Shown piece after piece: positions 15,967-25,820 of a stretch of 64,000 nucleotides of DNA; the stretch's first letter is position 1; each line of letters opens with the position of its first letter. This DNA comes from Clostridium sp. 'deep sea' (lineage in GTDB: Bacteria; Bacillota; UBA994; PWPR01), in NCBI RefSeq assembly GCF_014931565.1, contig NZ_CP063353.1, forward strand, positions 1,116,001 through 1,180,000, in the 5' to 3' direction. The notes beneath the pieces are model-generated. The model saw nothing but the letters and a program-made list of their open reading frames with translations, did no database searches and was not told the DNA's origin. The translations under genes and the position numbers were made by a program.

Positions 15967-17307
15967 TTAAACAACTTGTTTTTTGGGATCTGAAATAAAC
16001 TGCTTTTCAACATTTCGTGAGAAACCAAATAGGATTATTAGCTCTACAGCATAACCCACTACTGATGCCCATCCACCAATGGCAGCACCCATGTTAGGAA
16101 CCATAGATTGAAGAATAAAAACTGTGGTAATAAGTGTAGCAACATTGCAAAATTTGCCTAGAGTTATTACCGGTGTTTTATTATTTTTAATTAGTAAACC
16201 TGCATAGATTTCGGTTTGAGATAAAATGAAGGGTACAAAACTTAAAGAGAAAATTGTACTCATAGACATCACCATTAGCTCTTGATCTACACCAATAATA
16301 TTTGTTAATATCCACTCGCCGATTGGTGTTACAGCTATAATCATTAAAATTATTGCTTGGGAAATACCTAAAACTAAAGCAAACCTTCTTACCTTAAGCC
16401 AGCTCTCTTTATTTTTAGCAAATACTAAAATTAACTGATGAACCCTACCAAACATGCCTATAAAAATCCAGGCAAAACTCCTGCCCACCTGATAAGCCGC
16501 TAAAGATACCTCGGGGTTAACTGCACGTGCTAATCCAGCATTTACAGAAGGCTGGCCCCAGGTCATGGCAAACTGAGCTACAACTAAGGGTATAAAAAAC
16601 AGCCACAAACCACCAAAATCTAGTTCATCTTTGTCGGGGCTTGTTTGCGGCAACTGTTTAAGATATTTTTTACCAAAAATAAAAGCAAACACTGCCTCTG
16701 TGAGTATACCTGATATCATTAATACAGAGCCTATAATACTACCGGTAATAAACTGAGTATTAGTAATAATAGCAGCTAGTGAAAACATAACAACTGCTCT
16801 AACTGCGGTTGCGATAGTAAGTAGATAGGTTTTACGGCATACTGTGATTACCCCTTGATAAATAGAGCGAACAGCTGCTAATAAAGGCATAAAAAAAAGT
16901 ATTGTCATAGCTCTTATGGTGTGTGGTAATAACTCTTCACTTACACCAATTAGCTTTAAAAAAACAAATTTACTTAGAGGAGTAAAAACAATAACGCCCA
17001 TAGCTATTAAAGATATTATTAAAGTAATACCAGTTAGCTTTAATACCTTATCAAATGATTCTTTACTTTTAAATCTAGCAACACAAAGCCGTCTTAGGGT
17101 TATACAGGGTGATTGAAACATATTAGATACTGACTTTGCAACAGAATAAGAAGCTATTGCTATAGCCGCATCAGTAGTACGTGCTAAGGCAGAACTAACT
17201 ACAGAGTGGGTAGACATCATTATCATTAAACTTAAAGCGATAGGTAAGAAAAAGGCAATTAACTCGCTATAACTGACAATATTACTATTAAAATTCTTAG
17301 AGCTCAC
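15967..17307 (-). CDS. MOP-superfamily (MATE/ANKH-like) membrane protein, paralog B
   Basis: About 446 residues, a full-length paralog of the next gene: LIAFFLPIALSLMIMMSTHSVVSSALARTTDAAIAI aligns along the same first-half repeat, and GQPSVNAGLARAVNPEVSLAAYQVGRSFAW is the second-half copy. I chose the GTG at 17307, giving VSSKNFNSNIVSYSEL, because it matches the paralog N-terminus and has GGGAG nine bases upstream; it overlaps the MFS gene end by 11 bp, which implies translational coupling. The reading frame remains open to 17346. A tandem duplication kept in one operon suggests that the two form a heterodimer or have split substrates (inference). Confidence 0.75.
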   Translation of the reverse strand: MSSKNFNSNIVSYSELIAFFLPIALSLMIMMSTHSVVSSALARTTDAAIAIASYSVAKSVSNMFQSPCITLRRLCVARFKSKESFDKVLKLTGITLIISLIAMGVIVFTPLSKFVFLKLIGVSEELLPHTIRAMTILFFMPLLAAVRSIYQGVITVCRKTYLLTIATAVRAVVMFSLAAIITNTQFITGSIIGSVLMISGILTEAVFAFIFGKKYLKQLPQTSPDKDELDFGGLWLFFIPLVVAQFAMTWGQPSVNAGLARAVNPEVSLAAYQVGRSFAWIFIGMFGRVHQLILVFAKNKESWLKVRRFALVLGISQAIILMIIAVTPIGEWILTNIIGVDQELMVMSMSTIFSLSFVPFILSQTEIYAGLLIKNNKTPVITLGKFCNVATLITTVFILQSMVPNMGAAIGGWASVVGYAVELIILFGFSRNVEKQFISDPKKQVV

Positions 17308-18571
17308 TACCTGCCACTCCCATCCTTTTTTTTCTCTTAGGGTCATATATGAAAAATTTATAGAAGAAGATGGTTGAAATAATATAGAAAACTAACGCAA
17401 TAACAAATAAATACGAGTATCCTACTGTAACAATAATATAACCAGCAACGAACATAGCTATTGACCTTGCTCCATTACCAGCGGCATTTAATATACCATT
17501 TGCCGTAGCTCTAGTTTGTTTATTTAGGCCACTCATTATAAAAGTATCTTGTAGTGGACCAGACATTTGTTGAAAGGTATTTCGTGCCATATAGGCAATA
17601 GCAACTGCCCATAATGAGGGCACAAAACCCATTATAATAAACATCGGGAAAGAGAAGATTCTGGTTATTACAATTGCCTTCTCCATACCTAATTTGTCAC
17701 AAATACTAGGTGCTAATGTAATACCAAGTATTACAGCAAAATTTGATATTGAAAATATTAAGCCAGTGGTTTCTGGCCCTGCCCCAAATCTTTTTAAAAA
17801 GAATGTGTTCATAAATGGTAAAAACATACCTGCCCCAAACATTATTGAACCTCGTACTAAAACAAATTTAAAAATAAAAGCCAAGTCATCTTTAGGTAAA
17901 GATTTAATCTCCGCAATAAATCCTTTTTTCTCTTTTTTCGATAATTGAGATTCAGCCTCAGAGGGTTTCATAGCAAATAATTGTAAAAATCCAAATAAAG
18001 CAATTACCAATGAAAAAGTAAATATAATTCTATATACTACAATAGTGCTTATATTGGGAGCAAATTGTAAAATTGCAAGTGGCAGTAAGCCTCCTAACAG
18101 ATTACCAAAGATATTGGAAACTCGCATAAAAATGCCTCTTATACTATAAGCATGAATTCGATTTTCTGGTGTTGCATTCTCATATATAAATGGGCTAACA
18201 GTTGACATATATAAAGCAATAAAAATTCCATGTATTACATGTGATCCATATAAAACAGGAATAAAAACTATAAAGGCTCTGGTTATAAAGGTAATTTTAG
18301 AAACACCAATACCAGCTATTAAGCTATTTCTTCTACCAATTCTATCTGATATAATTCCAGCAAAAATAGCAAAAATAGCAGTCATAATAGTAGCCGTTCC
18401 CATCAAAGAACCATATAAATCCTCTTGATGCCCTAACTCCAATAGATATCTTGGAAAGTATAGAACATAAACTGAAATAGATAACTGATTGCATAAGTCA
18501 AATATCAAAAATGATCTAATATTTTTGTTAAACGACTTCCATTGATACAAATATTCTCTAATTATTTTCAT
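17297..18571 (-). CDS. Major facilitator superfamily transporter
   Basis: 424 residues, twelve helices. The loop 2-3 signature GIISDRIGRRNSLIAGIG (near residue 80) is the classic MFS motif, and SICDKLGMEKAIVI is its weaker copy in the second half. The start is the ATG at 18571 with GGAGG eight bases upstream; the frame continues to a TTG at 18589 without a site. First gene of a three-membrane-protein operon with two ANKH-like paralogs. Substrate unknown. The operon is read divergently from a threonine-synthase-like gene. Confidence 0.88.
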   Translation of the reverse strand: MKIIREYLYQWKSFNKNIRSFLIFDLCNQLSISVYVLYFPRYLLELGHQEDLYGSLMGTATIMTAIFAIFAGIISDRIGRRNSLIAGIGVSKITFITRAFIVFIPVLYGSHVIHGIFIALYMSTVSPFIYENATPENRIHAYSIRGIFMRVSNIFGNLLGGLLPLAILQFAPNISTIVVYRIIFTFSLVIALFGFLQLFAMKPSEAESQLSKKEKKGFIAEIKSLPKDDLAFIFKFVLVRGSIMFGAGMFLPFMNTFFLKRFGAGPETTGLIFSISNFAVILGITLAPSICDKLGMEKAIVITRIFSFPMFIIMGFVPSLWAVAIAYMARNTFQQMSGPLQDTFIMSGLNKQTRATANGILNAAGNGARSIAMFVAGYIIVTVGYSYLFVIALVFYIISTIFFYKFFIYDPKRKKRMGVAGSEL

Positions 18572-18750
18572 AGCTCTTACCTCCGGCAACGTAATATATT
18601 ATACTTATCTATGACAGTAAGGTAAATACCTTTTATACACAAAAGTTTCGTTTGTCGTAATATTTTTAAGTAACATATTCCGTATTATTCATTAGCTAGT
18701 AAATTTTTCATAAAAGTGAAAAAAGAGAATTGTATGTGGAGGTAAAAACT

Positions 18751-19878
18751 ATGAAATTACACTGTTTTTGTTGTAAAAAAGACTATTCTTTGGAAAAAGC
18801 CATTTGGAGATGTGATTGTGGAAATTATTTAAAGCTCATTGATATAAATGCCAATGGATTGAAGCAATCTTTAATTAATAATAGTGAAGTGGGATTTTGG
18901 CGTTACAAGAATGTTATGCCTTTTATAAGTCATAATATTAGCATTGGCGAAGGCATTACCCCTCTAAGTAAAGTTTGTTTCGATAATAGAGATTATTTTA
19001 TGAAACTCGACTATCTCTTACCTACAGGTTCTTACAAAGACCGAGGTGTAGCTACTATGGTGAGTCAACTAAAACAATGGAATTTAGATTTTGTAGTTGA
19101 AGACTCCTCGGGAAATGCTGGTTCCAGTGTGGCTGCCTATTGTAGTAAAGCGAACATAAAATGTGATGTATATATTCCAGACTACACCTCACAAGGCAAA
19201 GCAGCGCAAATTGAAATGTATGGAGCAAATTTAGTTAAGGTAGCTGGCACTAGAGAAGATACTAGAAACAGTGCTGTTGCAGCAGGAGAAAAGAGCTTTT
19301 ATGCTAGCCATAATTGGAGCCCATTCTTTGAACATGGTGTAAAAACATATGTGTACGAAATATGGGAGCAACTGAATAGGCAGTTACCAGATATTATTGT
19401 TGCTCCTTGTGGCAATGGTAGTTTAATTACTTCTGCCTATATTGCTATAAATGAATTACTAAACGCAGGTTTGGCATCAAAAAGACCTAAAATAGTGGCT
19501 GTACAAACTGAAAACTGTGCTCCCCTAGCATTGGCATGGCAACAAGGCAAACATAAACGTGTAAGCATTATAAAAAAAGAGACAATTGCTGAAGGTATTA
19601 GCAGTGCAGAGCCACTCAAAGATAGAGACATACTTGAAGCTGTAGTTAATACAAATGGCTGTTTTGTTACAGTAAGTGATTCTGAGGTATGGCAGGCACT
19701 TTTAGAACTTGCTAAACAAGGAATATTAATTGAACCTACAAGCGCAACTGCTCCTGCTGCCCTTAAAAAGCTTAATGCACAGGGTTATTTTAAGAAAAAC
19801 GATTCAATAGTTGTAGAACTCACTGGAAATGGATTAAAAGCTACTGATAAAATATTAAAACTACAAAGCAAAAAATAA
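18751..19878 (+). CDS. Threonine synthase-like PLP-dependent enzyme
   Basis: 375 residues, fold-type II PLP enzyme. The PLP lysine is K96 in GSYKDRG. At the N-terminus there is a zinc-ribbon-like set of cysteines (C5, C7, C8, C21, C23), as in many threonine synthases. VEDSSGNAGSSVAAYC and IVAPCGNGSLI are cofactor-contact motifs. True threonine synthase converts O-phosphohomoserine to threonine, but no homoserine genes are nearby and the product may be another lyase. ATG 18751 is used since GGAGG is eight bases upstream; the frame opens at a TTG at 18730 inside non-coding sequence. Divergent from the MFS operon. Confidence 0.82.
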   Translation: MKLHCFCCKKDYSLEKAIWRCDCGNYLKLIDINANGLKQSLINNSEVGFWRYKNVMPFISHNISIGEGITPLSKVCFDNRDYFMKLDYLLPTGSYKDRGVATMVSQLKQWNLDFVVEDSSGNAGSSVAAYCSKANIKCDVYIPDYTSQGKAAQIEMYGANLVKVAGTREDTRNSAVAAGEKSFYASHNWSPFFEHGVKTYVYEIWEQLNRQLPDIIVAPCGNGSLITSAYIAINELLNAGLASKRPKIVAVQTENCAPLALAWQQGKHKRVSIIKKETIAEGISSAEPLKDRDILEAVVNTNGCFVTVSDSEVWQALLELAKQGILIEPTSATAPAALKKLNAQGYFKKNDSIVVELTGNGLKATDKILKLQSKK

Positions 19879-20076
19879 TTTAACTCATTTTTAAAATAAA
19901 ATATTTAGTAAAGTTAATAGCTGTATTTACAATATTTTGTATTTATTCTTTTTATTTGCTATAATATTTGATAGTAAATAGATATATTAATAAATATTAT
20001 AAAGTCATACTAACTAGTATTATATTTCATTATAAATAAAGAGAATAATAGTTGGCGTAAGATGAGGTGTTTATAA

Positions 20077-20676
20077 TTGCCAAAGCAAACGTTTTTTAAT
20101 CTGCCCTATTTTAAAAGAAACTTAATTATTAATAATACATATGATTTGTTTATTAATAATGATTATAAGGATATAACAATAAGGGCTATTGCTAAAAATG
20201 CCAATATCTCTATCGGCAGTTTTTATCAATACTTTGAAGATAAAGATGACATGTATTTATACTTAATAATAGCTATAGAAGAAAAGGTATTCATGAAGTT
20301 TAAAGAACTGCATGGAACTATTTTTACTGAAAAAGATGATTTAATTTTAGAAAAGATTCTTTCACCTAAAGAGTTAGCTTTTGACAATACTTGGTACAAT
20401 GCACCTATTGAAGTTATGATGAAATTTTACTTTGGAAAGTTTAGCAGAAAGCTAAATCACTCTATTTATATAGAGCTACAAGAATATAAAAATAAAGGTA
20501 AGCTAAAAGATTTTGTGGATGTTGAACTAGTTTTTTATCATTATGTAACCTCTATGTTTAACATGATAATGTACTTTAGAGAGAATAATATCACTGATGA
20601 AGAGGTAAAGACAGAAATAAAAAACAACTTTTACATAGACGTGTTTTTGCATGGTATTCTTAAAAAAGAAGCATAA
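20077..20676 (+). CDS. TetR family transcriptional regulator
   Basis: 199 residues with an N-terminal TetR helix-turn-helix: ITIRAIAKNANISIGSFYQYFEDKDD (about residues 35-60), including the YQYF recognition-helix end typical of the family. The C-terminal ligand domain is not recognisable. TTG start at 20077 with GAGGTG seven bases upstream; there is no better ATG. Genes of this type usually repress a neighbouring transporter, here possibly nothing adjacent on the same strand. Own terminator follows. Confidence 0.9.
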   Translation: MPKQTFFNLPYFKRNLIINNTYDLFINNDYKDITIRAIAKNANISIGSFYQYFEDKDDMYLYLIIAIEEKVFMKFKELHGTIFTEKDDLILEKILSPKELAFDNTWYNAPIEVMMKFYFGKFSRKLNHSIYIELQEYKNKGKLKDFVDVELVFYHYVTSMFNMIMYFRENNITDEEVKTEIKNNFYIDVFLHGILKKEA

Positions 20677-20713
20677 AAGAGCATTTGTTTAGTTATATCA
20701 AATGCTCTTTTGT
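20675..20713 (+). terminator. Terminator after tetR-type gene
   Basis: AAAAGAGCATTTG pairs with CAAATGCTCTTTT over an 11-base loop. It starts within the stop codon region of the regulator. Confidence 0.85.
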
Positions 20714-20791
20714 TATTCAAGATAACTCTGTTAATGCTACTAAGTTTATAATAGCAGTTATTAAAGGTAATAAGAGAATTTATCTATTATA

Positions 20792-21982
20792 TTACTCTAG
20801 TACCTTTTTAATTCTATCAATAGCCCAGTCTAACTCTTCTTTATTAATAATAAGTGGAGGGGCTAATCTTATCACGTTATCATGGGTTTCTTTACATAAT
20901 AAACCTAACTCTTTTAGTTGCTCACAATAGGGTCTGGCAGATTGATTTAACTCAATACCAATAAATAATCCTCTACCACGCAAGTGAGTTATTTTATCGC
21001 TCTTAATTTCTTTTAACTTATTAAGCAAATAGCTACCTAATTCATTAGATCTTTCAGCTAATTTTTCATTAAGTAGTACATCTATTGCTGCTATTGATAC
21101 AGCACAAGCTAGTGGATTACCACCAAAGGTAGAGCCATGAGAGCCTGGTTCAAAAACTTCCAAAATTTCTTTATTGGCAGCAACACATGAAGCCGGTAAA
21201 ATACCGCCACTTAGTGCCTTACCAATAATATAAATATCTGGAACAACATTCTCCCAATCACAGGCAAACATTCTACCAGTTCTACCTAAACCAGTTTGAA
21301 TTTCATCAGCAATCATTAAAACATTATTTTTGCTACAAATTTCTCTTACTTTTGCCACATAACCCTGTGCAGGAATATTTATTCCAGCTTCACCCTGAAT
21401 AGGCTCAAATAAAAATGCAGCTGTATTTGGTGTAATAGCTGCGGCTAATGCTTCAGCATCACCATAGGGCACTAACTTAATGCCTGGCAACATAGGACCA
21501 AAACCACGTTTATAAGCTGGCTCAGAGGACAATGATACTGCAGCCATTGTACGCCCGTGAAAGTTACCTGTACAAGCTATAATTTCAGCTTGATTATCAG
21601 CTATTCCTTTTACAAAATAACCCCATCTGCGAGCAGCTTTTATAGCGGTTTCTACTGCTTCAGCACCAGTATTCATTGGTAAAACTAAGTCTTTACCAGT
21701 AACCTTAACAACCTTTTCATAAAAAGAACCTAATTTATCGTTATGAAAAGCCCTAGAAGTTAAAGTTACTCTTTGAGCTTGCTCTAGTAACGCCTCTATA
21801 ATTTTAGGATGACGATGGCCTTGATTAACTGCTGAATAAGCACTCAGCATATCCATATACTTGTTACCCTCTGGATCTTCTACCCAAATACCCTCTGCCT
21901 TAGAAATAACTATATTAAGCGGTTTATAGTTTTTGGCTCCAAATTTATTAGCCAGATCAATAACTTGTTGTGAATTAGACAT
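20792..21982 (-). CDS. rocD: Ornithine aminotransferase
   Basis: 396 residues, class III aminotransferase that turns ornithine plus 2-oxoglutarate into glutamate semialdehyde and glutamate in arginine/ornithine breakdown. Family landmarks: [66 protein letters not shown] and [14 protein letters not shown], where the lysine carries PLP, and [13 protein letters not shown]. Length and motifs match RocD rather than acetylornithine aminotransferase. GGAGG precedes ATG 21982. A PucR-type regulator is next upstream and may control it. Confidence 0.93.
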   Translation of the reverse strand: MSNSQQVIDLANKFGAKNYKPLNIVISKAEGIWVEDPEGNKYMDMLSAYSAVNQGHRHPKIIEALLEQAQRVTLTSRAFHNDKLGSFYEKVVKVTGKDLVLPMNTGAEAVETAIKAARRWGYFVKGIADNQAEIIACTGNFHGRTMAAVSLSSEPAYKRGFGPMLPGIKLVPYGDAEALAAAITPNTAAFLFEPIQGEAGINIPAQGYVAKVREICSKNNVLMIADEIQTGLGRTGRMFACDWENVVPDIYIIGKALSGGILPASCVAANKEILEVFEPGSHGSTFGGNPLACAVSIAAIDVLLNEKLAERSNELGSYLLNKLKEIKSDKITHLRGRGLFIGIELNQSARPYCEQLKELGLLCKETHDNVIRLAPPLIINKEELDWAIDRIKKVLE

Positions 21983-22352
21983 ATAATTTACCTCCGCATT
22001 ATTTTATGTTATAAGAAAATTACTTAAAATCAAATAATAGCGTAACCAATTTGTAAGCAAAAAGCAAATAAATTAATTATACTAGCTGTTTAGATATTAA
22101 CATAGAACAGTTAAAACATAATTATTGTGTTAAGATAAAGTCTTAGTTTCTATGCAAAAATCTAAACACTCTCATAACATAATATCTATTATTATTTTAG
22201 CTTAAAACTTCATAATTAAGTATTGTAATATGTTAAAAAAAAAGAGTATATTAATTGTAACAATTACAGGTAATTAACTCAGTATGTAAGCTATATTTAA
22301 ATCATTTTTTAGCTCTATACTATTATAATATAAACTACATATATTTATATTT
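21983..22352. other. AT-rich intergenic region upstream of rocD
   Basis: 370 bp holding the rocD promoter and the 3' side of the pucR-type gene. I see no clear -35/-10 pair, terminator, riboswitch or repeat. Confidence 0.35.
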
Positions 22353-23501
22353 TTATTTCAATGAAAATAGTTTATAGAGTTTTACGGCAATGCTCAACTC
22401 ATGATAAAAATCTTGAACATAATTATTTTCATCTAAAACCTTTTTTATTTTATTTATACGGTACCTAATTGTATTTGTATGTTGAAACATACGCTGGGCA
22501 GTTAATTTAATGTCTCCATTATTTTCAACATAGATTAGGGCTGTTTTAACTAAGTTAACATCATTATGTTTATCATATTCTAGTAAAGGAGTTATCATTT
22601 CATTTAGGTATTTTTTAACCCACAAGTTATCTAGCACAGGTATTAAAATTTTACTTGTTCCTATTCTATAAAAATAAGAAATATTATTATCAGTAGTTAA
22701 GGTATGGGTATATGCAAACATGCTTTCATTAATGGAAAGATACAATTGATCTAGTTTGTAATAAAGGCTACTAACTCCTATATTATAATCTTTACAATTA
22801 AATCCTATGTCACTTAATCTATTAATAATAATAGTTTCATAATCTGCCTCTTTTAATTGTTGAAATGTATATATAATTAAATAACCATTATTATAAGGAA
22901 TTATTGAATTATACCTATTAAATGGTTTAAACTTTTGTAAGAACTGCCAAATGCTAAGTGCTTTATTAGTATTTTTTGCTTTGCAAAAAACCACTGCGTG
23001 TTTTTCTGCGAAATTTCTATTAATTTTTAAGGCTAATTTTTTTATTGCAGTTGTATTCAAATTACCAGTTAAAATATTGTCTATTTTTAGACTTACTGTT
23101 TCAATACATTGTTTGTCTTTTATGGCATTGACTATACTAGTTATAATATCTTCGTAGAATACTTCCTGAAAAATAAATATTGGAAAATTATTTTCGTCAG
23201 CAAAATCAATTACATTTTGAGGTATATTACTAAAATAAATATCTTTTATGGCTAAACCACTCGTATTAGCTTGTACAAGATTTCGTACATAGTCAAATAA
23301 TTTGCTTGCATTATTTTTAATAATAAAAAAGGTACTTATTACAAACTCACCTTTCTCATAACTACCAATTATCATATCCTCAGTCTCATGGTCTATTATT
23401 CCTACTTTATCTACTAAATTAGTTAAACCATCTTTACCGGCTAATAATTTATGATTTTTAAACACCTCTAGCTGAAGAATATCCTTAATCATAACAGACA
23501 T
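22353..23501 (-). CDS. PucR-type transcriptional regulator, paralog 1
   Basis: 382 residues. N-terminal PucR-type sensory domain: IKDILQLEVFKNHKLLAGKDGL through VGIIDHETEDMI. C-terminal PucR helix-turn-helix: YVENNGDIKLTAQRMFQHTNTIRYRINKI. Such proteins regulate purine or amino-acid breakdown genes, often next door. Start at ATG 23501 with AAGGAGGTG just upstream; the frame extends to 23543 without a better site. Closely similar to the protein at 25821-26960, so the two arose by duplication. Its upstream position suggests control of rocD (inference). Confidence 0.88.
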   Translation of the reverse strand: MSVMIKDILQLEVFKNHKLLAGKDGLTNLVDKVGIIDHETEDMIIGSYEKGEFVISTFFIIKNNASKLFDYVRNLVQANTSGLAIKDIYFSNIPQNVIDFADENNFPIFIFQEVFYEDIITSIVNAIKDKQCIETVSLKIDNILTGNLNTTAIKKLALKINRNFAEKHAVVFCKAKNTNKALSIWQFLQKFKPFNRYNSIIPYNNGYLIIYTFQQLKEADYETIIINRLSDIGFNCKDYNIGVSSLYYKLDQLYLSINESMFAYTHTLTTDNNISYFYRIGTSKILIPVLDNLWVKKYLNEMITPLLEYDKHNDVNLVKTALIYVENNGDIKLTAQRMFQHTNTIRYRINKIKKVLDENNYVQDFYHELSIAVKLYKLFSLK

Positions 23502-23695
23502 ATCTATACACCTCCTTACCTTGCTACAAAACAGACTATTCATATCTTAACTCAAAATTCATGATAATTGTAGTCTTAATTTAACAATATAAATAAAAAC
23601 AGCCAAATAGCTTTATTAGACTTGCTGTACACTAAATACATACTGGCAATAATTAAATAAAGTATTATTTAATTATTATTTTTCTCAATAAAGTT

Positions 23696-24493
23696 TTAGA
23701 ATTCTTCTGTTAATACTAAGTAAATAACCTTAACTATCTGGGGATCATAATTTATCTTACGTAGTCTAAAATATAAACTTCTTAAGTAATTTTTAGCATT
23801 AAAATTACCTTGGCAACAATCTAGGTATTCACCTTCTATTTTCTTAAACTTTTTAATATAACTTGCTATTTCATGTTCTTTTAAATTCTTGTTATTAAAT
23901 ATAACTTCTGTTGCTCTTGCCATACGCTCATCTTCACCATAAATATAAGTAAAAGAATTATCCGTTGTTTTTTTGTGAATAAGTTCAAGCATCATTTTTA
24001 GGCTTTGGGCTGTTGCTTTATTATGAGCTGCCAGACTTACTAAAACGTCGGCTAAATGAGCTGTAGAGTGAGCCCATCCTTTACATTCTACATAACCCCT
24101 TAAATCTAACTCTTTATGTCCATAATCTAGTACTCTATCTACAATTAAAGTATAATTTATGTTTTCTAGCTTTGCTACTAAAACACCTATTATGAGATTT
24201 GAAAATGTACGGTTAAATACCGTATCATGCTCAATCTCACCTAGCCCTAAAAAAAGATGTTCATTAGATAATAAATCTTTTAAAATAACGTTTTGCTGTT
24301 TTATTGAAACATCATCTCTCTCTATAAGTGTCCATAAACACGAGAGAATTAACTCATCTCTAAACACTGGATCAATATCACCAATACATTTAACCATATT
24401 GTTAGTTAAATCGTTTGCATCAACTGATTTAGGAATTTCAAAATTTGTTTTTTTCATTTTTAATAATAAAGTCTTCAGTTCCTGTCGGTTCAT
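23696..24493 (-). CDS. DUF2785-like protein
   Basis: 265 residues, mostly helical, soluble, no signal peptide. The phrase RGYVECKGWAHSTAHLADVLVSLA (about residues 130-155) is the landmark I associate with DUF2785, a domain of unknown function, sometimes described as having alpha-helical repeats. GAGTAAATTATG with AAGGAG gives a clear start at 24493. It sits between the two pucR-type paralogs together with an EamA transporter; whether they form a regulatory unit is unknown. Confidence 0.75.
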   Translation of the reverse strand: MNRQELKTLLLKMKKTNFEIPKSVDANDLTNNMVKCIGDIDPVFRDELILSCLWTLIERDDVSIKQQNVILKDLLSNEHLFLGLGEIEHDTVFNRTFSNLIIGVLVAKLENINYTLIVDRVLDYGHKELDLRGYVECKGWAHSTAHLADVLVSLAAHNKATAQSLKMMLELIHKKTTDNSFTYIYGEDERMARATEVIFNNKNLKEHEIASYIKKFKKIEGEYLDCCQGNFNAKNYLRSLYFRLRKINYDPQIVKVIYLVLTEEF

Positions 24494-24700
24494 AATTTAC
24501 TCCTTAATTCTTTTTTATGTAAACTAACTTAATTATAGCTTATTTTAAGATAATCTTAGGATATTACACAAGATAATTACATAATAATTAGCATTATTTG
24601 AGTTCATTGAGTAAAAAAAGATGTAATTAAGCATATCTTATTAAAATATATTAATTAACTAGTCAAACTAGATACTCGTTTACCAACTTAGTGATATGCA

Positions 24701-24757
24701 AAAAAGCTGCTACATTAGCTCTTTTTTTGCTAATGAGGCAGCCCATTTTTTTATTTT
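24701..24757. terminator. Terminator, possibly bidirectional
   Basis: GCTGC-ACATTAGC pairs with GCTAATG-GGCAGC around a T-rich loop, with A/T runs on both sides. It closes the EamA gene on the minus strand and could also stop plus-strand reading. Confidence 0.85.
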
Positions 24758-24826
24758 TATAAAATGCTTTAAAGTTATTTAACTATAGTTAACAAGTGAT
24801 ATACTTAACTTGCAATTAAGTTTTAA

Positions 24827-25720
24827 TTAATCAGCTACGCTAACATTTTTTTTATTATTAAAAATTTTTTTAAAATTTATTTCGGTAAATAACATTCCAC
24901 TAACTATTAACAAAGCACCAACATAACCTTTTATGCTCAATACTTCATGTAAAAATATATAAGCAAACACAGCAGCAAACACTGGCTCAGTAGTATATAT
25001 TAAAGCTGTATGTGTTGCGCTAGTATACCTTTGAGCAACACTTTGCACAATATAAGCACCCGAAGTACATACCACACTAAGTATAAATATATTTCTCCAA
25101 ATATTAAAGTCAGTTGGTAGTACAGGCTGTTCATATACTAAAGAGGTTATTAGGCTTAATACCGCGCATACCCCTATTTGCACCACAGCAAAAGCTATAG
25201 AATTAGTTTTTTTAGTATATTTACCAGTTAGTAAAATATGAAATGCACAGGCAATAGCACAAATAAAGGTATAAAAATCACCAATGTTTATTCCCTGGAT
25301 ATTTTTATTTATTGTTAACAATCCTAATCCTATAAAAGCAATAATAACACTTAATATTGTTTTTTTATTAGGAGCTTTTTTTAATAAAATAGTAGAGAGT
25401 AAAGGAACCAACATTACATTAATCCCTGTAATAAATGCTGATTTTGAGGCTGTAGTATAGTTTAAACCCAAAGTCTGCAAGGCAAATGTAGCATATAATA
25501 CTAGGCCTATTAATAAACCATATTTTAGAGTAGCTTTATCTATGCATAACATTTGTTTTATAAATATCAAAGAAGAAATTATAAATGCAACAAAAAATCT
25601 TATAGCTAAGAAGTTAAAAGTATTTAAATGAGCTAGAGAACTCTTTGTTAAAAAAAACGATGCTCCCCACCCCATAGTTACTATAAATAATGCTAAATCT
25701 GCTTTTATTTTTTTAGTCAT
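24827..25720 (-). CDS. EamA/DMT-family transporter
   Basis: 297 residues and ten predicted helices made of two EamA domains. The family pattern is seen in FIVTMGWGASFFLTKSSL at the start and in TSATHTALIYTTEPVFAAVFAYIFL in the second half. Proteins of this family export amino acids or other metabolites. Start ATG 25720, with GGAG eight bases before; the frame runs to 25738. Possibly under the upstream pucR-type regulator, which is read in the same direction 100 bp away. Confidence 0.92.
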   Translation of the reverse strand: MTKKIKADLALFIVTMGWGASFFLTKSSLAHLNTFNFLAIRFFVAFIISSLIFIKQMLCIDKATLKYGLLIGLVLYATFALQTLGLNYTTASKSAFITGINVMLVPLLSTILLKKAPNKKTILSVIIAFIGLGLLTINKNIQGINIGDFYTFICAIACAFHILLTGKYTKKTNSIAFAVVQIGVCAVLSLITSLVYEQPVLPTDFNIWRNIFILSVVCTSGAYIVQSVAQRYTSATHTALIYTTEPVFAAVFAYIFLHEVLSIKGYVGALLIVSGMLFTEINFKKIFNNKKNVSVAD

Positions 25721-25820
25721 CAACTGCACTCCTCTCATTCATTGCCTTACCTATCTTAACCTATTGAAGAGAAAAAAGCATTGTAAAAATATAAAAAAGC
25801 ATTAAAGTATTTTGTAATTT

